This document shows, piece by piece, positions 1 through 10,100 of a stretch of DNA of 12,166 nucleotides. The DNA is from Candidatus Equibacterium intestinale (GTDB lineage Bacteria; Bacteroidota; Bacteroidia; Bacteroidales; UBA932). The notes beneath the pieces were generated by a model. That model was given only the letters and a program-made list of their open reading frames with translations. It searched no databases and was not told the DNA's origin. A program made the translations under genes and the position numbers. The DNA lies in contig JAGHVP010000103.1 in the NCBI GenBank assembly GCA_018064305.1, forward strand, positions 1 to 12,166, given 5' to 3'. Within the stretch, counting starts at the first letter, position 1. The number at the start of each line of letters is the position of its first letter.

Positions 1-108
1 CCTCAAATATATAAACATTTTTTAATACCTTGTATCACATAGTACTAAAAATTAAGAAGTCATATCATTTCATTTTCGATGTGCCTTCGCGCGCTGCCAG
101 ACGCTGCT

Positions 109-270
109 GCGGCTGTGCGTGGTCATCCTTATATTCGTGACGCATAACGCACTGATATACAGTAAAATAACGAAAACCGCCCCTCGGATTTCCAGGGGGC
201 GGTTTATGGTAAGTATTTGATGGTCAGCGGTGTATGCGCCACGGCTGAGGTTACGGGCGCGCTGCGGCAC
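109..270 (+). repeat. Intergenic repeat element, copy L
   Basis: This segment aligns by eye with 11182-11332 and, more weakly, with 11531-11660. Shared blocks in order are GTGGTCATCC (GTGGTTCATCC in copy M), a CGTGACGCA/CGTGGCGCA block, ACTGATATACA, AAAACCGCCCCTC followed by a hairpin with a loop of about 12 bases, and a CAGCG-GTATGCGCCACGGCT block (CAGCG-GTAATGCGCCACGGCT in M). The spacing is nearly constant across copies. Here the hairpin is long and perfect and doubles as the terminator of the operon. The family is not one I can name. Confidence 0.65.
165..205 (-). terminator. Intrinsic terminator of the susCD-susCD operon
   Basis: AAACCGCCCC at 174-183 pairs perfectly with GGGGCGGTTT at 196-205, giving a 10-bp GC-rich stem with a 12-base loop. 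Read on the minus strand the stem is followed by a T-rich run (TTTTCGTTATTTTA), which fits Rho-independent termination of transcripts arriving from susD-like 2, whose stop codon lies 100 bases before the stem. In the plus direction the downstream tract is poorer in T, so activity that way is less likely. Confidence 0.85.
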
Positions 271-304
271 GGTCTGTCACGACTGCGGCGGGCGCTCCGG
301 GTGG

Positions 305-2074
305 CTACCAGCCGGGATTCTGCCAGTCTACGCCGGTAAGCTCCAGCATCTTGTTCACCTCGTCTTCGTACAGGGGGTAGAGCAGGTACTTGTCCTGACC
401 CTTGCCGATTCTTTCAGCGAACGGGAAGCGGGTGTAAGTATATTTGCCGTTGCTTTCCTTTGTAATCTTCATGCCGGTTACGTGCTCTTCCGTCTGGTTG
501 ATGATCTTCCAGCGGCGTACATCCCAGAAGCGGAAGTTTTCGTATGCAAGCTCTACGCGGCGTTCGTTGCGGATACGCAGGCGCAGGTAATTCTGTTCGA
601 TGCCTTCTTCAATGATAGGCATGCCTGCACGTTCGCGCACCATATTCACAGCATCCAGTGCATCGCTGATGTGTCCAGCCTCGCATGCGCATTCCGCCAG
701 GTTGAGATACATCTCTGCCATACGCGCTTCGTTCATGTGGCCGTCATGGTTGCCGTCTTCGTCAGAAGTGTTCTGGTTGTATTTCCTGAGATAGTAACCT
801 GTGCGGGTGTTGAATGTCTCGGTAGGCGCCTCTGATATTCCGCAGTTTCCACCTTCGTAAGTGTACACTGTGACTGAATCAGGCTTTGCGATGAAGCGGG
901 GCGATCCGTTGTAGTATATAGAGCCGTAGAAGCGGGGGTCGCGGTTAGCGTAGGGGTTCTCGGGGTCGTAGAGCTTGTTCTTCTTGTTGTAGTTGGGAAC
1001 AAGGTGCTCTTTGTCGGCATAGGGGTTCTCTAGGTCGAGGATAGGTTCGCCGTCGATTGTCTCGTATGAGTCAACCAGCTCCTGAGTGGGGCAGAAGCCG
1101 CACGATTTCTGACCCTTTGTGATGGGCAGACCGTTGTCCTGCCACATGTTCAGAGTTGATGAGCATGCAAAGATTGTCTCTTTGTCAACGCTGCGGCTGA
1201 TGTCACCTACAGGGTAAACATGGTAGTAGTCGTAGCTGTTGAATGCATAGCTGTCTGTAGGCTTGACGTCAAACAGCTTGTGGTCGTGTGCAAGCAGGGC
1301 ATCCACTGCATCCTTGTTGATCTGATATGCATATTCCCATGTGTACTTGCTTCCTTCCTCATAGAAAAGCGGGCTGGCTGCATAGAGGGCTGTGCGGGCC
1401 TTGAGGACCCATGCAAAGCCGCGGTTCAGCACGCCTGCATCACTGTTGGAGAGTTTCCAGCGGAATGCATAGGGTGATTTCTCATTCTCGGGCTGCTGGA
1501 GGCACCAGTCAAGCTCTGAAATTATGAAATCTGCAATCTCTTCGACGGTGTTGCGCTTTACATCCCTGAATGTCTCGTCTGTCGAATACACCTCTGTGTA
1601 GATGACAGCCTGACCATAGTGGCGCATCAGCTCGAAATAGTCCCATGCGCGGCAGAAACGGGCCCTTACAAGCCAGTATGTGCGCTCTTCGTCGCTCAGA
1701 CCCTCGTATGAGATGCGGTGCTCGTTGGTGATGTAGTAGGTGCAGGTGCGGATGTTGTTGTAGTATGAGTCATAGCCACCGCCCAGCATGAAGTTGGCTG
1801 CATTGAAGTCAGACGAGATCCATTTGTAGTAGTTGCCGGATGTACGGTCCTCTACATGCTGTGCCTCATCAGTATATGCGGCAGTTTCGCCGTAGAGTAC
1901 GTTGGAGTGGGCAATGGAAATGCGGTCGACGTACGACTTTGTGTAGTTGTACTTTGTCCAGATCAGGTCCAGGTCTACCAGGCCGTAGGGCTCCGGGTCA
2001 AGGCTGCCCACACAAGAAGTCAGTGTAATGAAAGATGCTGCAACAGCAAAAATGAATGAATATATTTTTTTCAT
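305..2074 (-). CDS. SusD/RagB family surface glycan- or nutrient-binding lipoprotein (second pair)
   Basis: A 589-residue SusD-like outer-membrane lipoprotein, expected to cap the SusC-like barrel encoded just upstream and bind an oligomeric nutrient. A lipoprotein signal peptide ends in L-T-S-C with the lipidated Cys at residue 21. TPR-type helices of the SusD fold cover roughly residues 100-270, including RGFAWVLKARTALYAASPLF (218-237). Family blocks follow: CPTQELVDSYE (328-338), NPYANRDPRF (373-382), EMYLNLAECACEAG (454-467), RNERRVELAYENFRFWDVRR (502-521) and the terminal NPGW. The length is normal for the family. A Cys-Gly-Phe-Cys motif (325-328) aligns with Cys-Gly-Thr-Cys in the first SusD. 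The start is supported by a good Shine-Dalgarno sequence 8 bases upstream. The gap to the preceding susC is 15 bases. The substrate is unknown: no enzyme gene lies nearby to suggest it. Confidence 0.96.
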   Translation of the reverse strand: MKKIYSFIFAVAASFITLTSCVGSLDPEPYGLVDLDLIWTKYNYTKSYVDRISIAHSNVLYGETAAYTDEAQHVEDRTSGNYYKWISSDFNAANFMLGGGYDSYYNNIRTCTYYITNEHRISYEGLSDEERTYWLVRARFCRAWDYFELMRHYGQAVIYTEVYSTDETFRDVKRNTVEEIADFIISELDWCLQQPENEKSPYAFRWKLSNSDAGVLNRGFAWVLKARTALYAASPLFYEEGSKYTWEYAYQINKDAVDALLAHDHKLFDVKPTDSYAFNSYDYYHVYPVGDISRSVDKETIFACSSTLNMWQDNGLPITKGQKSCGFCPTQELVDSYETIDGEPILDLENPYADKEHLVPNYNKKNKLYDPENPYANRDPRFYGSIYYNGSPRFIAKPDSVTVYTYEGGNCGISEAPTETFNTRTGYYLRKYNQNTSDEDGNHDGHMNEARMAEMYLNLAECACEAGHISDALDAVNMVRERAGMPIIEEGIEQNYLRLRIRNERRVELAYENFRFWDVRRWKIINQTEEHVTGMKITKESNGKYTYTRFPFAERIGKGQDKYLLYPLYEDEVNKMLELTGVDWQNPGW

Positions 2075-2082
2075 CTTCGTGT

Positions 2083-2088
2083 CCTCCT
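2083..2088 (-). promoter_or_regulatory. Shine-Dalgarno sequence of susD-like 2
   Basis: The minus strand reads AGGAGG with 8 bases to the ATG at 2074, within the 15-base gap after the susC-like 2 stop codon. Bacteroidota genes usually lack such sequences, and the other three genes here have none. It fixes the start of this gene and may raise its translation relative to the transporter before it. Confidence 0.6.
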
Positions 2089-2089
2089 G

Positions 2090-5000
2090 TTAGAATGTAA
2101 GGTTAAGTGATGCATTCACACATTTCATAGGCTGGAAAGCGCCGAGTGTGCCCACTTCCGGGTCGATATACTTTGAAGGGAGCTTGTCCCAGGTGAAGAG
2201 GTTCTGTCCCTGGAGGGCGATCCTTATTTCCTGTGCATGCATGCCCTTTGCCACTTTTTCAGGCAAAGTGTAGGCGATTTCCGCATTCTTCAGCTTGAGG
2301 AAGTCACCTCTGCGCAGGTAATAGTCGTTGGTTTCGTAGCTTGCGCAGTTTGACATTGAAAGGGCATGTGCAGTGATAGGCTCGCCTGCGGCATATCTTT
2401 CAGCTGTCCATGCATTTTCCTGGAGGTCAGAATAAACGCCGTCATTCATGTATCCGTATGAATATGCATTTGCAAGATTAGTCATGAACTTGGCGGCTCC
2501 GTAGAACAGTGCGCTCACCTCGACTCTCTTTACGCGGAATCCGAGGTTGAATGAATAGAACTGCTCGGGTATCTGGCCGTATTCGCTGAATTTCAAATCC
2601 TTGGTGCTGATCATGCCGTCGCCGTTCTGGTCTACATACTTGAAGTCTCCGGGACGCGTTGCCTTGATCTGTGTAAGGTCCAGACCGCAGTTTTCAATCT
2701 CTTCCTTAGAATTGTAGAGACATCCGGTAAGGTCAGGATTGCCGGCATCGAAGCCGTCGATCTCGAAATACTTGATGCTTCCGTAAGGATGGCCTTCAGA
2801 GTTGTAGCGCTCGTAGTAGGTCTCGTCGTTGGGCAGCTCGCCGATGTCTATGATAGTGTTGTGGTTGGTCCATGTGGCAGCACCTGCCCAGAGGGTGAAG
2901 TTCTTCGAGAACTGCTTGCGGTAGTCGACCGAAATCTCATATCCGTGGTTCTCGAACTTGCCGGCGTTTCGGTTTGTGTAGTTGCTGAGCGATATACCCT
3001 GGAATGAAGGGATGAGCTTTGTAGACTTGATGTAGGCGTTGTCCATATTCTCCTTGAATATGGAAGCAGAAACGCTGAGGCTGTTGAACAGGGTGAGGTC
3101 GATGCCGGCATCCATACCCTTGACCTTTTCGGGTTCGAGGTTGGGGTTGCCCATATAGCCCTGGTCCCAGCTGCCTACCTTGACATTTGCATTGTAGGCG
3201 AAACGGCCCTGGTTGAAATAGAGCCTGGGTGTTACACCATAGCTTCCGCGGAGCTTCAGGTAAGAGAGGAAGTTGTTCCCTTTCAGGAAGCCTTCATTGC
3301 TGATCACCCACGCTGCACCGACACCGGGAGTAGCGAAGAAACGGTGGTTGGCGGGGAACTCGCCGGCACCTGCATATCCGAGGTTGCCGTTGACGATGTA
3401 TTTGTCTTTATATGCGTATACTGCATTCAGACCCCAGTTCTCTACACGGTAGGGGATGTTGTTCATACCTCCGATATCGCCCGAGATACTTTCGCGGTGG
3501 TCGCCGAGAGCGGTTGCGCTGATGTAATGGTCCTTGTTGAAATATTTCTCGTAGAACAGTTTTGCGTGATACTGGTAGTTGTAGCAGAATGAGTAGTATT
3601 TCGAATAACCTCTTGTGTCATACTCGTCGCCAAGCTGCCTGAACGATGTGTTGCTCAGGTCCATAGCCTGATATGACGTGTAGTTGATACCGTAGTCGAT
3701 ATCCTTGCTTCCACCGCCCTGGAATGCGAAGCCGATTTCGCCCTTGAGGCCGGGAGTGATCATATACAGGTCGAAGTGGAGCTTCGAGTCCATGTAGATG
3801 TATGTGCTGTATTCAGTGGTCTTTCCTGATTTTGTAAGCTCACCGTAGGGGTTTGTGGGGAAGGATGTACCCCAGATACCGGACATTGTGGAGTTCTTGC
3901 TGAAGAGAGGCATATATGAGATGTCCCTTCCGTTGTAATACGAGCCCTCGGGGGCGTAGAGCGCAGTGAGGGTGGGGGCAGCTACCAGGCAGTGCTGTAT
4001 CATGTCTTCGTAGCGGACCCTCATACGGTCGCCTGCCGCTGTGCCCAGACCGTTTTCGATGCGGAAGTCACCACGGAGGGTGAATGATGCCGAAACGAAA
4101 TAGTTGAGCTTGGCGTCGAGGATAGAGCTTACGTGGAAAATGTCGGCAGATCCGGGGTTCATCTTGTATGCCATCGGCTCGTGCAGCTCGGGCATCTTGA
4201 AGAGTTCACCCGTGTGCATCCACTGGAAGTTGCACATGTAGGTCACATTTTCAGAACCTCCGTTGAGCGAGAGATATACCTTGTCGAGTGAGGTATAGCG
4301 GTTCATGTATTCATCCCAGTAGTTGTTGTTGGGATAAATGCCGTCCTTGAACATGGCAACCTCACTGTCAGAGAAGACGTGCTTCATGCCGTCGTTGTCG
4401 CACGCCTGGTTCCTCATCATGGCATGTTCGTATGCTGAGTAGGGATGATACCATTCGGTGTCCATTGTACGGAGAGAATGGTCGTACGACAGCTGGATGC
4501 GGCGCTCGCCCTGCTCTCCGCGGCGGGTCTTGATGGAGATGATACCGTCGCCTGCGTTGAAGCCGTAGAATGCCTGGGTGGCGGCATCGCGGATTACCGT
4601 GATGGACTCGATTTCGCGGGGGTTGAAGGTAAACAGGTGGGTACCGCCGAGGAAGGCGTTGTCCACCACGCCGTCAACCATCACTATCGGTGACATTGTC
4701 TGTCCGTTGGGAGAGTGGATACCGCGGATGTAGTAGTTCAGCACACCATCATAAATAGAAGGGTTGGCATCCTTCTCTATTGTGCCGAGTCCGAAGATCT
4801 TGCCCTGGATGGCTTCCTGGAAGCGGTAAGAAGGGGTCTTTTCAAGCTCTCTTCCTCCCACTGTGGAAACCGAACCGGTGATGTGGTTCTTCTTTGTCTT
4901 GAAGAAAGCCATGTCAATGTATGAGTCGGCCTCCTGGGCGTCACTTTCAAGCACTATTGTGTCCTGTCCGTTGAAGATATCCTGGATGAAGCATGTCTGG

Positions 5001-5245
5001 TCTTTGTAGCCGGTCATGCTCACCTTGACCAGTGTACTCTTGTCGCGGATATCCAAGTCAAAGGAACCGTCAGAATTGGTGACATATCTGTTTACACCAA
5101 ACTCGCTCACGATCAGGGCATTGTAAAGCGGGTTGCCGAACTCGTCGGTAACTTTGCCCTTGATGTTGATCTGCTCCTGTGCCGTGGCGGTGAGACCGCA
5201 GGCCATAAGCATCAGAATCAGTGATAATATATGTTTGATTTTCAT
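2090..5245 (-). CDS. SusC/RagA family TonB-dependent transporter with degenerate TonB box (second pair)
   Basis: A 1051-residue outer-membrane transporter that should import the ligand captured by the SusD-like protein encoded 15 bases downstream. A Sec signal peptide ends near residue 22 (TATA|QEQ). A carboxypeptidase-D-like regulatory domain covers about 25-100 (KGKVTDEFGNPLYNALI... VSMTGYKDQT). The plug covers about 119-245 with divergent versions of the family signatures: IRGIHSPNGQTMSPIVMVDG (173-192) and ESITVIRDAATQAFYGFNAG (213-232), then DGIISIKTRRG. The remainder is the 22-strand barrel, with the family-typical DQNGDG loop at 872-877 and a terminal Phe (NASLNLTF) as expected for barrel assembly. 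There is no STN domain, so sigma/anti-sigma signalling through this protein is not expected. The usual TonB box is replaced by IDMAFFKTKKNHITG, shorter and changed relative to the first SusC. The start follows the susD-like 1 stop by 19 bases. Substrate unknown. Confidence 0.96.
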   Translation of the reverse strand: MKIKHILSLILMLMACGLTATAQEQINIKGKVTDEFGNPLYNALIVSEFGVNRYVTNSDGSFDLDIRDKSTLVKVSMTGYKDQTCFIQDIFNGQDTIVLESDAQEADSYIDMAFFKTKKNHITGSVSTVGGRELEKTPSYRFQEAIQGKIFGLGTIEKDANPSIYDGVLNYYIRGIHSPNGQTMSPIVMVDGVVDNAFLGGTHLFTFNPREIESITVIRDAATQAFYGFNAGDGIISIKTRRGEQGERRIQLSYDHSLRTMDTEWYHPYSAYEHAMMRNQACDNDGMKHVFSDSEVAMFKDGIYPNNNYWDEYMNRYTSLDKVYLSLNGGSENVTYMCNFQWMHTGELFKMPELHEPMAYKMNPGSADIFHVSSILDAKLNYFVSASFTLRGDFRIENGLGTAAGDRMRVRYEDMIQHCLVAAPTLTALYAPEGSYYNGRDISYMPLFSKNSTMSGIWGTSFPTNPYGELTKSGKTTEYSTYIYMDSKLHFDLYMITPGLKGEIGFAFQGGGSKDIDYGINYTSYQAMDLSNTSFRQLGDEYDTRGYSKYYSFCYNYQYHAKLFYEKYFNKDHYISATALGDHRESISGDIGGMNNIPYRVENWGLNAVYAYKDKYIVNGNLGYAGAGEFPANHRFFATPGVGAAWVISNEGFLKGNNFLSYLKLRGSYGVTPRLYFNQGRFAYNANVKVGSWDQGYMGNPNLEPEKVKGMDAGIDLTLFNSLSVSASIFKENMDNAYIKSTKLIPSFQGISLSNYTNRNAGKFENHGYEISVDYRKQFSKNFTLWAGAATWTNHNTIIDIGELPNDETYYERYNSEGHPYGSIKYFEIDGFDAGNPDLTGCLYNSKEEIENCGLDLTQIKATRPGDFKYVDQNGDGMISTKDLKFSEYGQIPEQFYSFNLGFRVKRVEVSALFYGAAKFMTNLANAYSYGYMNDGVYSDLQENAWTAERYAAGEPITAHALSMSNCASYETNDYYLRRGDFLKLKNAEIAYTLPEKVAKGMHAQEIRIALQGQNLFTWDKLPSKYIDPEVGTLGAFQPMKCVNASLNLTF

Positions 5246-5264
5246 ATCCGAATAGTATTAAATG

Positions 5265-7091
5265 TTAATCCCAACCGGGGTTCTGGAAATTCACGCCGGT
5301 GATGCTCATCATGTTCGAAGCCTCCTGTCTGGGAAGTGGAACAAGCTTGCACTGGAACTCATATCCGTGGCGTTCGGTTTCGTTGAGCGCAACTCTGGTG
5401 TATGTGGCGGCACTCCAGTCGTTGCTGTAAGTGACGTCGATTGCAGAGAAGTACTTGATGCCGGGGATGTCTTCGTAAGGTTTGCACCAGCGGCGGAGGT
5501 CGAAGAACCTTGTGTCTTCAAACGCAAGCTCTACGCGGCGCTCGTTGAGCATCCTGAGCTTGAACTGCTCGTCTGAAAGACCAGCGGGAATCTCGGGCAT
5601 CGAAACGCGGTCGCGGATTTCGTTGACAGCCTCGCGGGCCTCTTCCACATGGCCGGCCTCGAATGCGCACTCGGCAAAGTTGAGGATCAGCTCTGAGAGT
5701 TTGTACTGGCGGTAGCCGGGGCCGTTCTTCTGGCTGTTCATGGTGCAGTCGGGAGAGATGCCCTTGCAGTAATAGTAGCCGGTGCGTGTCATACCCACAT
5801 CTGTGGGAAGGTTGCTGCGGCGGTTGCGGCCTTCGGCAGACACATCCATGACATATTCCTTATCCCATGTATAGACGGTTCCGTGGTGCATTATGCATGC
5901 CTCGAACCTGGGGTCGCGGTTTGCATAAGGGTCCTGCTCGTCGTAGAGAGTGTTGTCGGGATTGAAGTTGGGCTTGGTGTGGTGGATATCCTGGTAGGGA
6001 TTTTCAAGGTCCAGCACAGGCTTGCCGTCGATGGTCTCGTAGCAGTCCACAATCTCCTGAGTGGGGCATGTGCCGCAAGAAGTTGTGGTGCTGTGGTTAG
6101 ATCCGATATAGTTGCCGCCGGCAGTTGCACCGCCGCCACCGTATGCATAGATGGTCTCTTTGTCTTTGGGAGAGGGCTTGTAGTCGGGAGAGATGCAGTA
6201 ATACTCTTTATATGCATTTGCACCTGATGTTCCGTACAGTTTGGTGTTCGAACATTCTGTGTAGAGCTCATAACCGTTGGCCCTGATAAGCTCCAGTGCT
6301 TCCTTGTGCATCTGATATGCTTCTTCCCAGTAGTCTTTGCCGTCGTTGAAGAGAGGGCTTGCCAGGTAGAGCATTGCGTTGGCCTTGATTGCCCAGGCCA
6401 CGGCCTTGTGCATACGGCCGGCGTCACCACCTACGGTGATTCTCCAGGGAAGTGCCTCGGAAGCCAGGCCGCGGTTGCAGTCGGCAATGATGAAGCGCAC
6501 ATAGTCTTCTGCGCTTACGCGGCGCAGGTTCTCGTATGTTGAAGTGAGGTCTGTCACCATCGGAAGATACTCATCGTGCGGAGTCTCGCCATCGATGTTG
6601 TAGAGGTAGAGGGGGCCGTAGTTCTTGAAGAGCTCCATCATATAGTATGCGCGCAGGACGTATGCCTCTGCTGTCATTCTCTCGCGGCTTTCATCGTTCT
6701 TCACTGCTGTCTGGGGCAGTACGATGTACTGGAGGAACTGGTTGAGGTTCCTGATACGGTATGTGAGGCCTGAGTAATATCCTCTGTCGGCAACCCACTG
6801 GCTGGTGTTGAAGCTGCCGTTGTAGGTCATAAGGGCCCAGGCGTTGCTTGCATCCTGTGATGACCAGCCTTCATCTGTAAACGACCAGAGGGGGAGAGGG
6901 TATGACCATCCGCCTGTGGGTATTGCAGTGTAGCAGTTGTTCAGCACGCCTTCCACATAGTTGTCATCCACCCAGATTTCATCGAACTGAAGGTCACCTG
7001 TGTCCTGTTTTTCAATCCAGTCAGAAACCTTCTCACAAGAAACCGCCAGTATTGCGGTTGCAAGTATTGCGAATATATGTTTGAATTTCAT
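5265..7091 (-). CDS. SusD/RagB family surface nutrient-binding lipoprotein (first pair)
   Basis: A 608-residue SusD-like lipoprotein partnering the SusC-like transporter encoded 12 bases upstream. The signal peptide ends L-A-V-S-C, with the lipidated Cys at residue 19. The TPR-rich scaffold runs from about 105 to 270, with MHKAVAWAIKANAMLYLASP at 227-246. Family blocks are CPTQEIVDCYETIDG (342-356), DPYANRDPRF (387-396), ELILNFAECAFEAG (467-480), MLNERRVELAFEDTRFFDLR (514-533) and an NPGWD end. A glycine-rich stretch (318-326) lies just before Cys-Gly-Thr-Cys (339-342), with another Cys at 350. The C-terminal half aligns readily with susD-like 2, including the ETIDG-P-LDLENPY block, so the two are probably old tandem duplicates. 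No Shine-Dalgarno precedes the ATG, which is usual in this phylum. Substrate cannot be inferred. Confidence 0.96.
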   Translation of the reverse strand: MKFKHIFAILATAILAVSCEKVSDWIEKQDTGDLQFDEIWVDDNYVEGVLNNCYTAIPTGGWSYPLPLWSFTDEGWSSQDASNAWALMTYNGSFNTSQWVADRGYYSGLTYRIRNLNQFLQYIVLPQTAVKNDESRERMTAEAYVLRAYYMMELFKNYGPLYLYNIDGETPHDEYLPMVTDLTSTYENLRRVSAEDYVRFIIADCNRGLASEALPWRITVGGDAGRMHKAVAWAIKANAMLYLASPLFNDGKDYWEEAYQMHKEALELIRANGYELYTECSNTKLYGTSGANAYKEYYCISPDYKPSPKDKETIYAYGGGGATAGGNYIGSNHSTTTSCGTCPTQEIVDCYETIDGKPVLDLENPYQDIHHTKPNFNPDNTLYDEQDPYANRDPRFEACIMHHGTVYTWDKEYVMDVSAEGRNRRSNLPTDVGMTRTGYYYCKGISPDCTMNSQKNGPGYRQYKLSELILNFAECAFEAGHVEEAREAVNEIRDRVSMPEIPAGLSDEQFKLRMLNERRVELAFEDTRFFDLRRWCKPYEDIPGIKYFSAIDVTYSNDWSAATYTRVALNETERHGYEFQCKLVPLPRQEASNMMSITGVNFQNPGWD

Positions 7092-7103
7092 AGTCGGATA
7101 GGA

Positions 7104-10100
7104 TTAGAATTTGACGTTCAGACCGAGTGTGTAGGTACGGTTCAAAGGATAGGATACAGACTGTCCCGAAGTTTCGGCATCCACAGCCTTCACTCTCTGG
7201 TTGTCGATGATGAAGACGTTGTTGCCGTACAGGTAGATGTTTCCGCTTGAGACACCCAGAGACTTGAACAAGTTGTTCTGGGGGAGTGAGTAAGAGAACG
7301 TCAGGTTCTTCAGACGCAGGTACGAGCGGTTGTTGATGAAGAAGTCGTTCTGCTGGAGGCTGACAGAAGAGCTTTGTGTGGTAAGGGCGGGGTATTCGAT
7401 CTTTTCGCCGCTCTCGTAGCGCTCTCTTGTCCATGCCTTCAGGTGGTAGTCGGTATAGATACCGTAACTCTGGTTTTCAGATACACCCATTCCCATGCGG
7501 TACGCAGAAGCTCTTGCCACACCGTTGAACTGTGCTACCATACCGAATCTCTTGTACTGCATTGTGATGTTGAATCCGAAGCTTGCAAGGGGAATTGCGC
7601 TGTATTTGATGGGGACAAGGTCACGCTCGTTGATTCTGCCGTCGTTGTTGGCATCCTTGTAAAGGAAGTCACCGAGGCGTGGAGTTCCGAGGTCGTATGA
7701 GTTTGTGGCCCACTCGAGCTCTTCAGGTGTGTTGATATAACCGTTGCCGTTGCTGTAATCGATTGAATATCCCCACTGCTGTCCGGGCATGAAGCCTTCG
7801 ACACGTTTGCGGTAGAGGTATGTGGGGTCAAGCTCGACTTCGTCGCAGTAGATGATCTTGCTCTTTGCGAATGAATACTGTCCGCTGACATTCAGGTGGA
7901 AGTTCTGGCTGAACTCCTTGGCCCAGCCAAGCTCGATCTCATAACCGTGGTTGCGTGACTTGCCAAGATTCTGACGTGGGATAGACGAGCTCTGCAGACC
8001 GCTTGCCTGAGGCAGTGAAGCGGGCATGTATAGACGGTTGCCGCAGTACTCTGTGAAGTAGTCTACGCCGGCTGTGAGGTGTTTGAAGAATTTGAACTCG
8101 ACTGCGTAGTTCTGCTTGAGCACGTTCTCCCAGCTGATGGTGGGGTTGCCGATGTATGACATCACAACTCCGGCACCGCTGTTGAGGCTGCTTGAGATAC
8201 CTGCATCGGAGCGGCTGATTGTAGAATAGTAGAGGAAACGCTCGCTTCCGAGTTTGTCGTTTCCGACGAGACCCACGGATCCGCGGAATTTCATGAGGTC
8301 GAGCCAGGTGATGTTCTTCATGAACTCTTCGTTGCTGACTACCCAGCCTGCAGAGCCTGCAGGGAAGAAACCGAAGCGGTAGTCTTTTGCGAACTGCTCA
8401 GAACCGTTGTAGCCTGCATTGAACTCTGCCATGTATTTGTTCTTATAGTCCCATGTCACACGTCCTGAGATACCTGCATATTTGTGAGGCAGTGAAGAGC
8501 GTGTAGGGGTGAGTTTGTTCATGGTGTTGTCCATTTTTGATTCGCTCTGGGCATAAATCATGGCTGATATGGTGTGGTCGCCGAACTGCTGGAAGTAGTT
8601 GGTGGTGAACATCAGCATAAGCATCTGGTTGCCGTATACCTGGCGCTCTCCGATAGAGAATGTCTCGTTGGTGTTGATACGGGTGGGGATGTAGTATGAC
8701 TTCTCACCGGGATTCATCGCCTGGTAGTATGAATAAGCATCGTAACCGTTTATCACACCGAGCAGTGCACCTCCCGCGAAGTCGTTGTAGGCGACAGTCA
8801 CTTTGGTGGACAGGCCCTTGAGAATCTTGCTCAGGTCATATTCTGCAGAGAACTGCGAGATAAGGCTGAAGTTAGTGTTTGTATAATAACCTGAGCGGTT
8901 GCACTCTGCCCATGACGACAGGTAGGTTGTACCCTTGCGGGCCACGACTTCACCTGCGGGAACCGGCTTGCCCTCTGAATCGGTATAGCCTGCCGCTGTA
9001 AGGGGACCGGGGTTGCTGGGAGGTGTGGCGAGTGCCGCAAAGAACAGACCGTTGGTATCGGCACCGTTGGGCTGTGTGGTTCTCTGGAAATAGATAGAGA
9101 GGTTGAGGGACATCTTGAAGTCTTCGTTGATGTTGAAGTCGAAGTTGTTTCTGATGGTGTATCTCAACATATTGTACTGGCAGTTGTAGCCCAGGACCTT
9201 CTTGGGAAGGATGCGGGCGTTACCGTCCTGGTAGATGATATTGGCGTTGGTGTAATAGCGGGTCTTCTTCGAACCGCCGCTGATTTCAACGTTGAAACGC
9301 TCTGTTGGGGCGAATTTCCTGATAGACTCTTTATATACGTCGCGGTTGGGGAAGAAGGGGTCTCCGCTCTGCTCGCGCAGTTTCGCTATCTGATAGGGGG
9401 TGAAGTCGGGATTGAGACCGTCGTTCAGCCGGGCCTGGTTCCTGAGTGCAGCGTAGTCCCATGAATTGATCTTGTCCATGGGGAAGTGGAGCGCTGCGAC
9501 ACTGGTTGTGAACTGTGCCGAAAGCACGTTCTTTCCTGCCTCACCGCGGCGGGTGGTGATGAGGATGACACCGTTTGCACCGCGTGATCCGAAGATTGCG
9601 GTTGACGATGCATCCTTGAGCACTGTCACAGAGGCAACCTCGTTCACATTCAGCATAGAGAGCTTGTCGGCTTTCTCGTCTGAAGGCACACCGTCGATGA
9701 GCAGGAGGGGTGCGTTGTTGGATGTGGTGCCCTGGCCGCGGAGATATACCGTGATGGCATCGTTACCGGGCTGACCGCTCTCCTGGATTGTGGTAAGGCC
9801 TGATACGCGGCCTGCCAGTGCGCTGGCAAAGTTGGGGACCTGTGTCTCTATCAACTGCTCGTTAGACACGGTTTCAATCGCTCCGGTCACCGTAATCTTC
9901 TTCTGGTGGCCGTAGGCAACAACTACAGCTTCGTCAATCTTCTGTGTGTCCTCTTCAAGGAACACCTTGACGGCAGCTCTTGTGCCTACACTTACTTTCT
10001 GTGTGATGTAGCCCACAAAAGAAACCTCCAAAACAGCGTTGGCGGGAACTTTAGAGAGTGTGATCACACCATTTTCGTCGGTTGCGCCTCCGATGGTGGC

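Larger units (their letters stand above)
1..304. other. Non-coding region downstream of the sus-like operon
   Basis: No believable gene is present. The one short open frame here (minus strand, 270-70) runs straight through the terminator hairpin and has no family resemblance. The stretch holds a copy of an intergenic repeat (about 109-270) whose central hairpin is the operon terminator, and a lone TGTCACGA (272-279) matching the end of the 44-base palindromes at the other side of the window. The first 75 bases are AT-rich and featureless to the eye. Confidence 0.75.

Noticed and set aside
230..835. Plus-strand frame of 201 codons opposite the susD-like 2 gene
   Set aside because: It is antisense to a clear SusD coding region whose motifs are intact through the C-terminus; the frame is a shadow. 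The same applies to the other plus-strand frames opposite the four genes.
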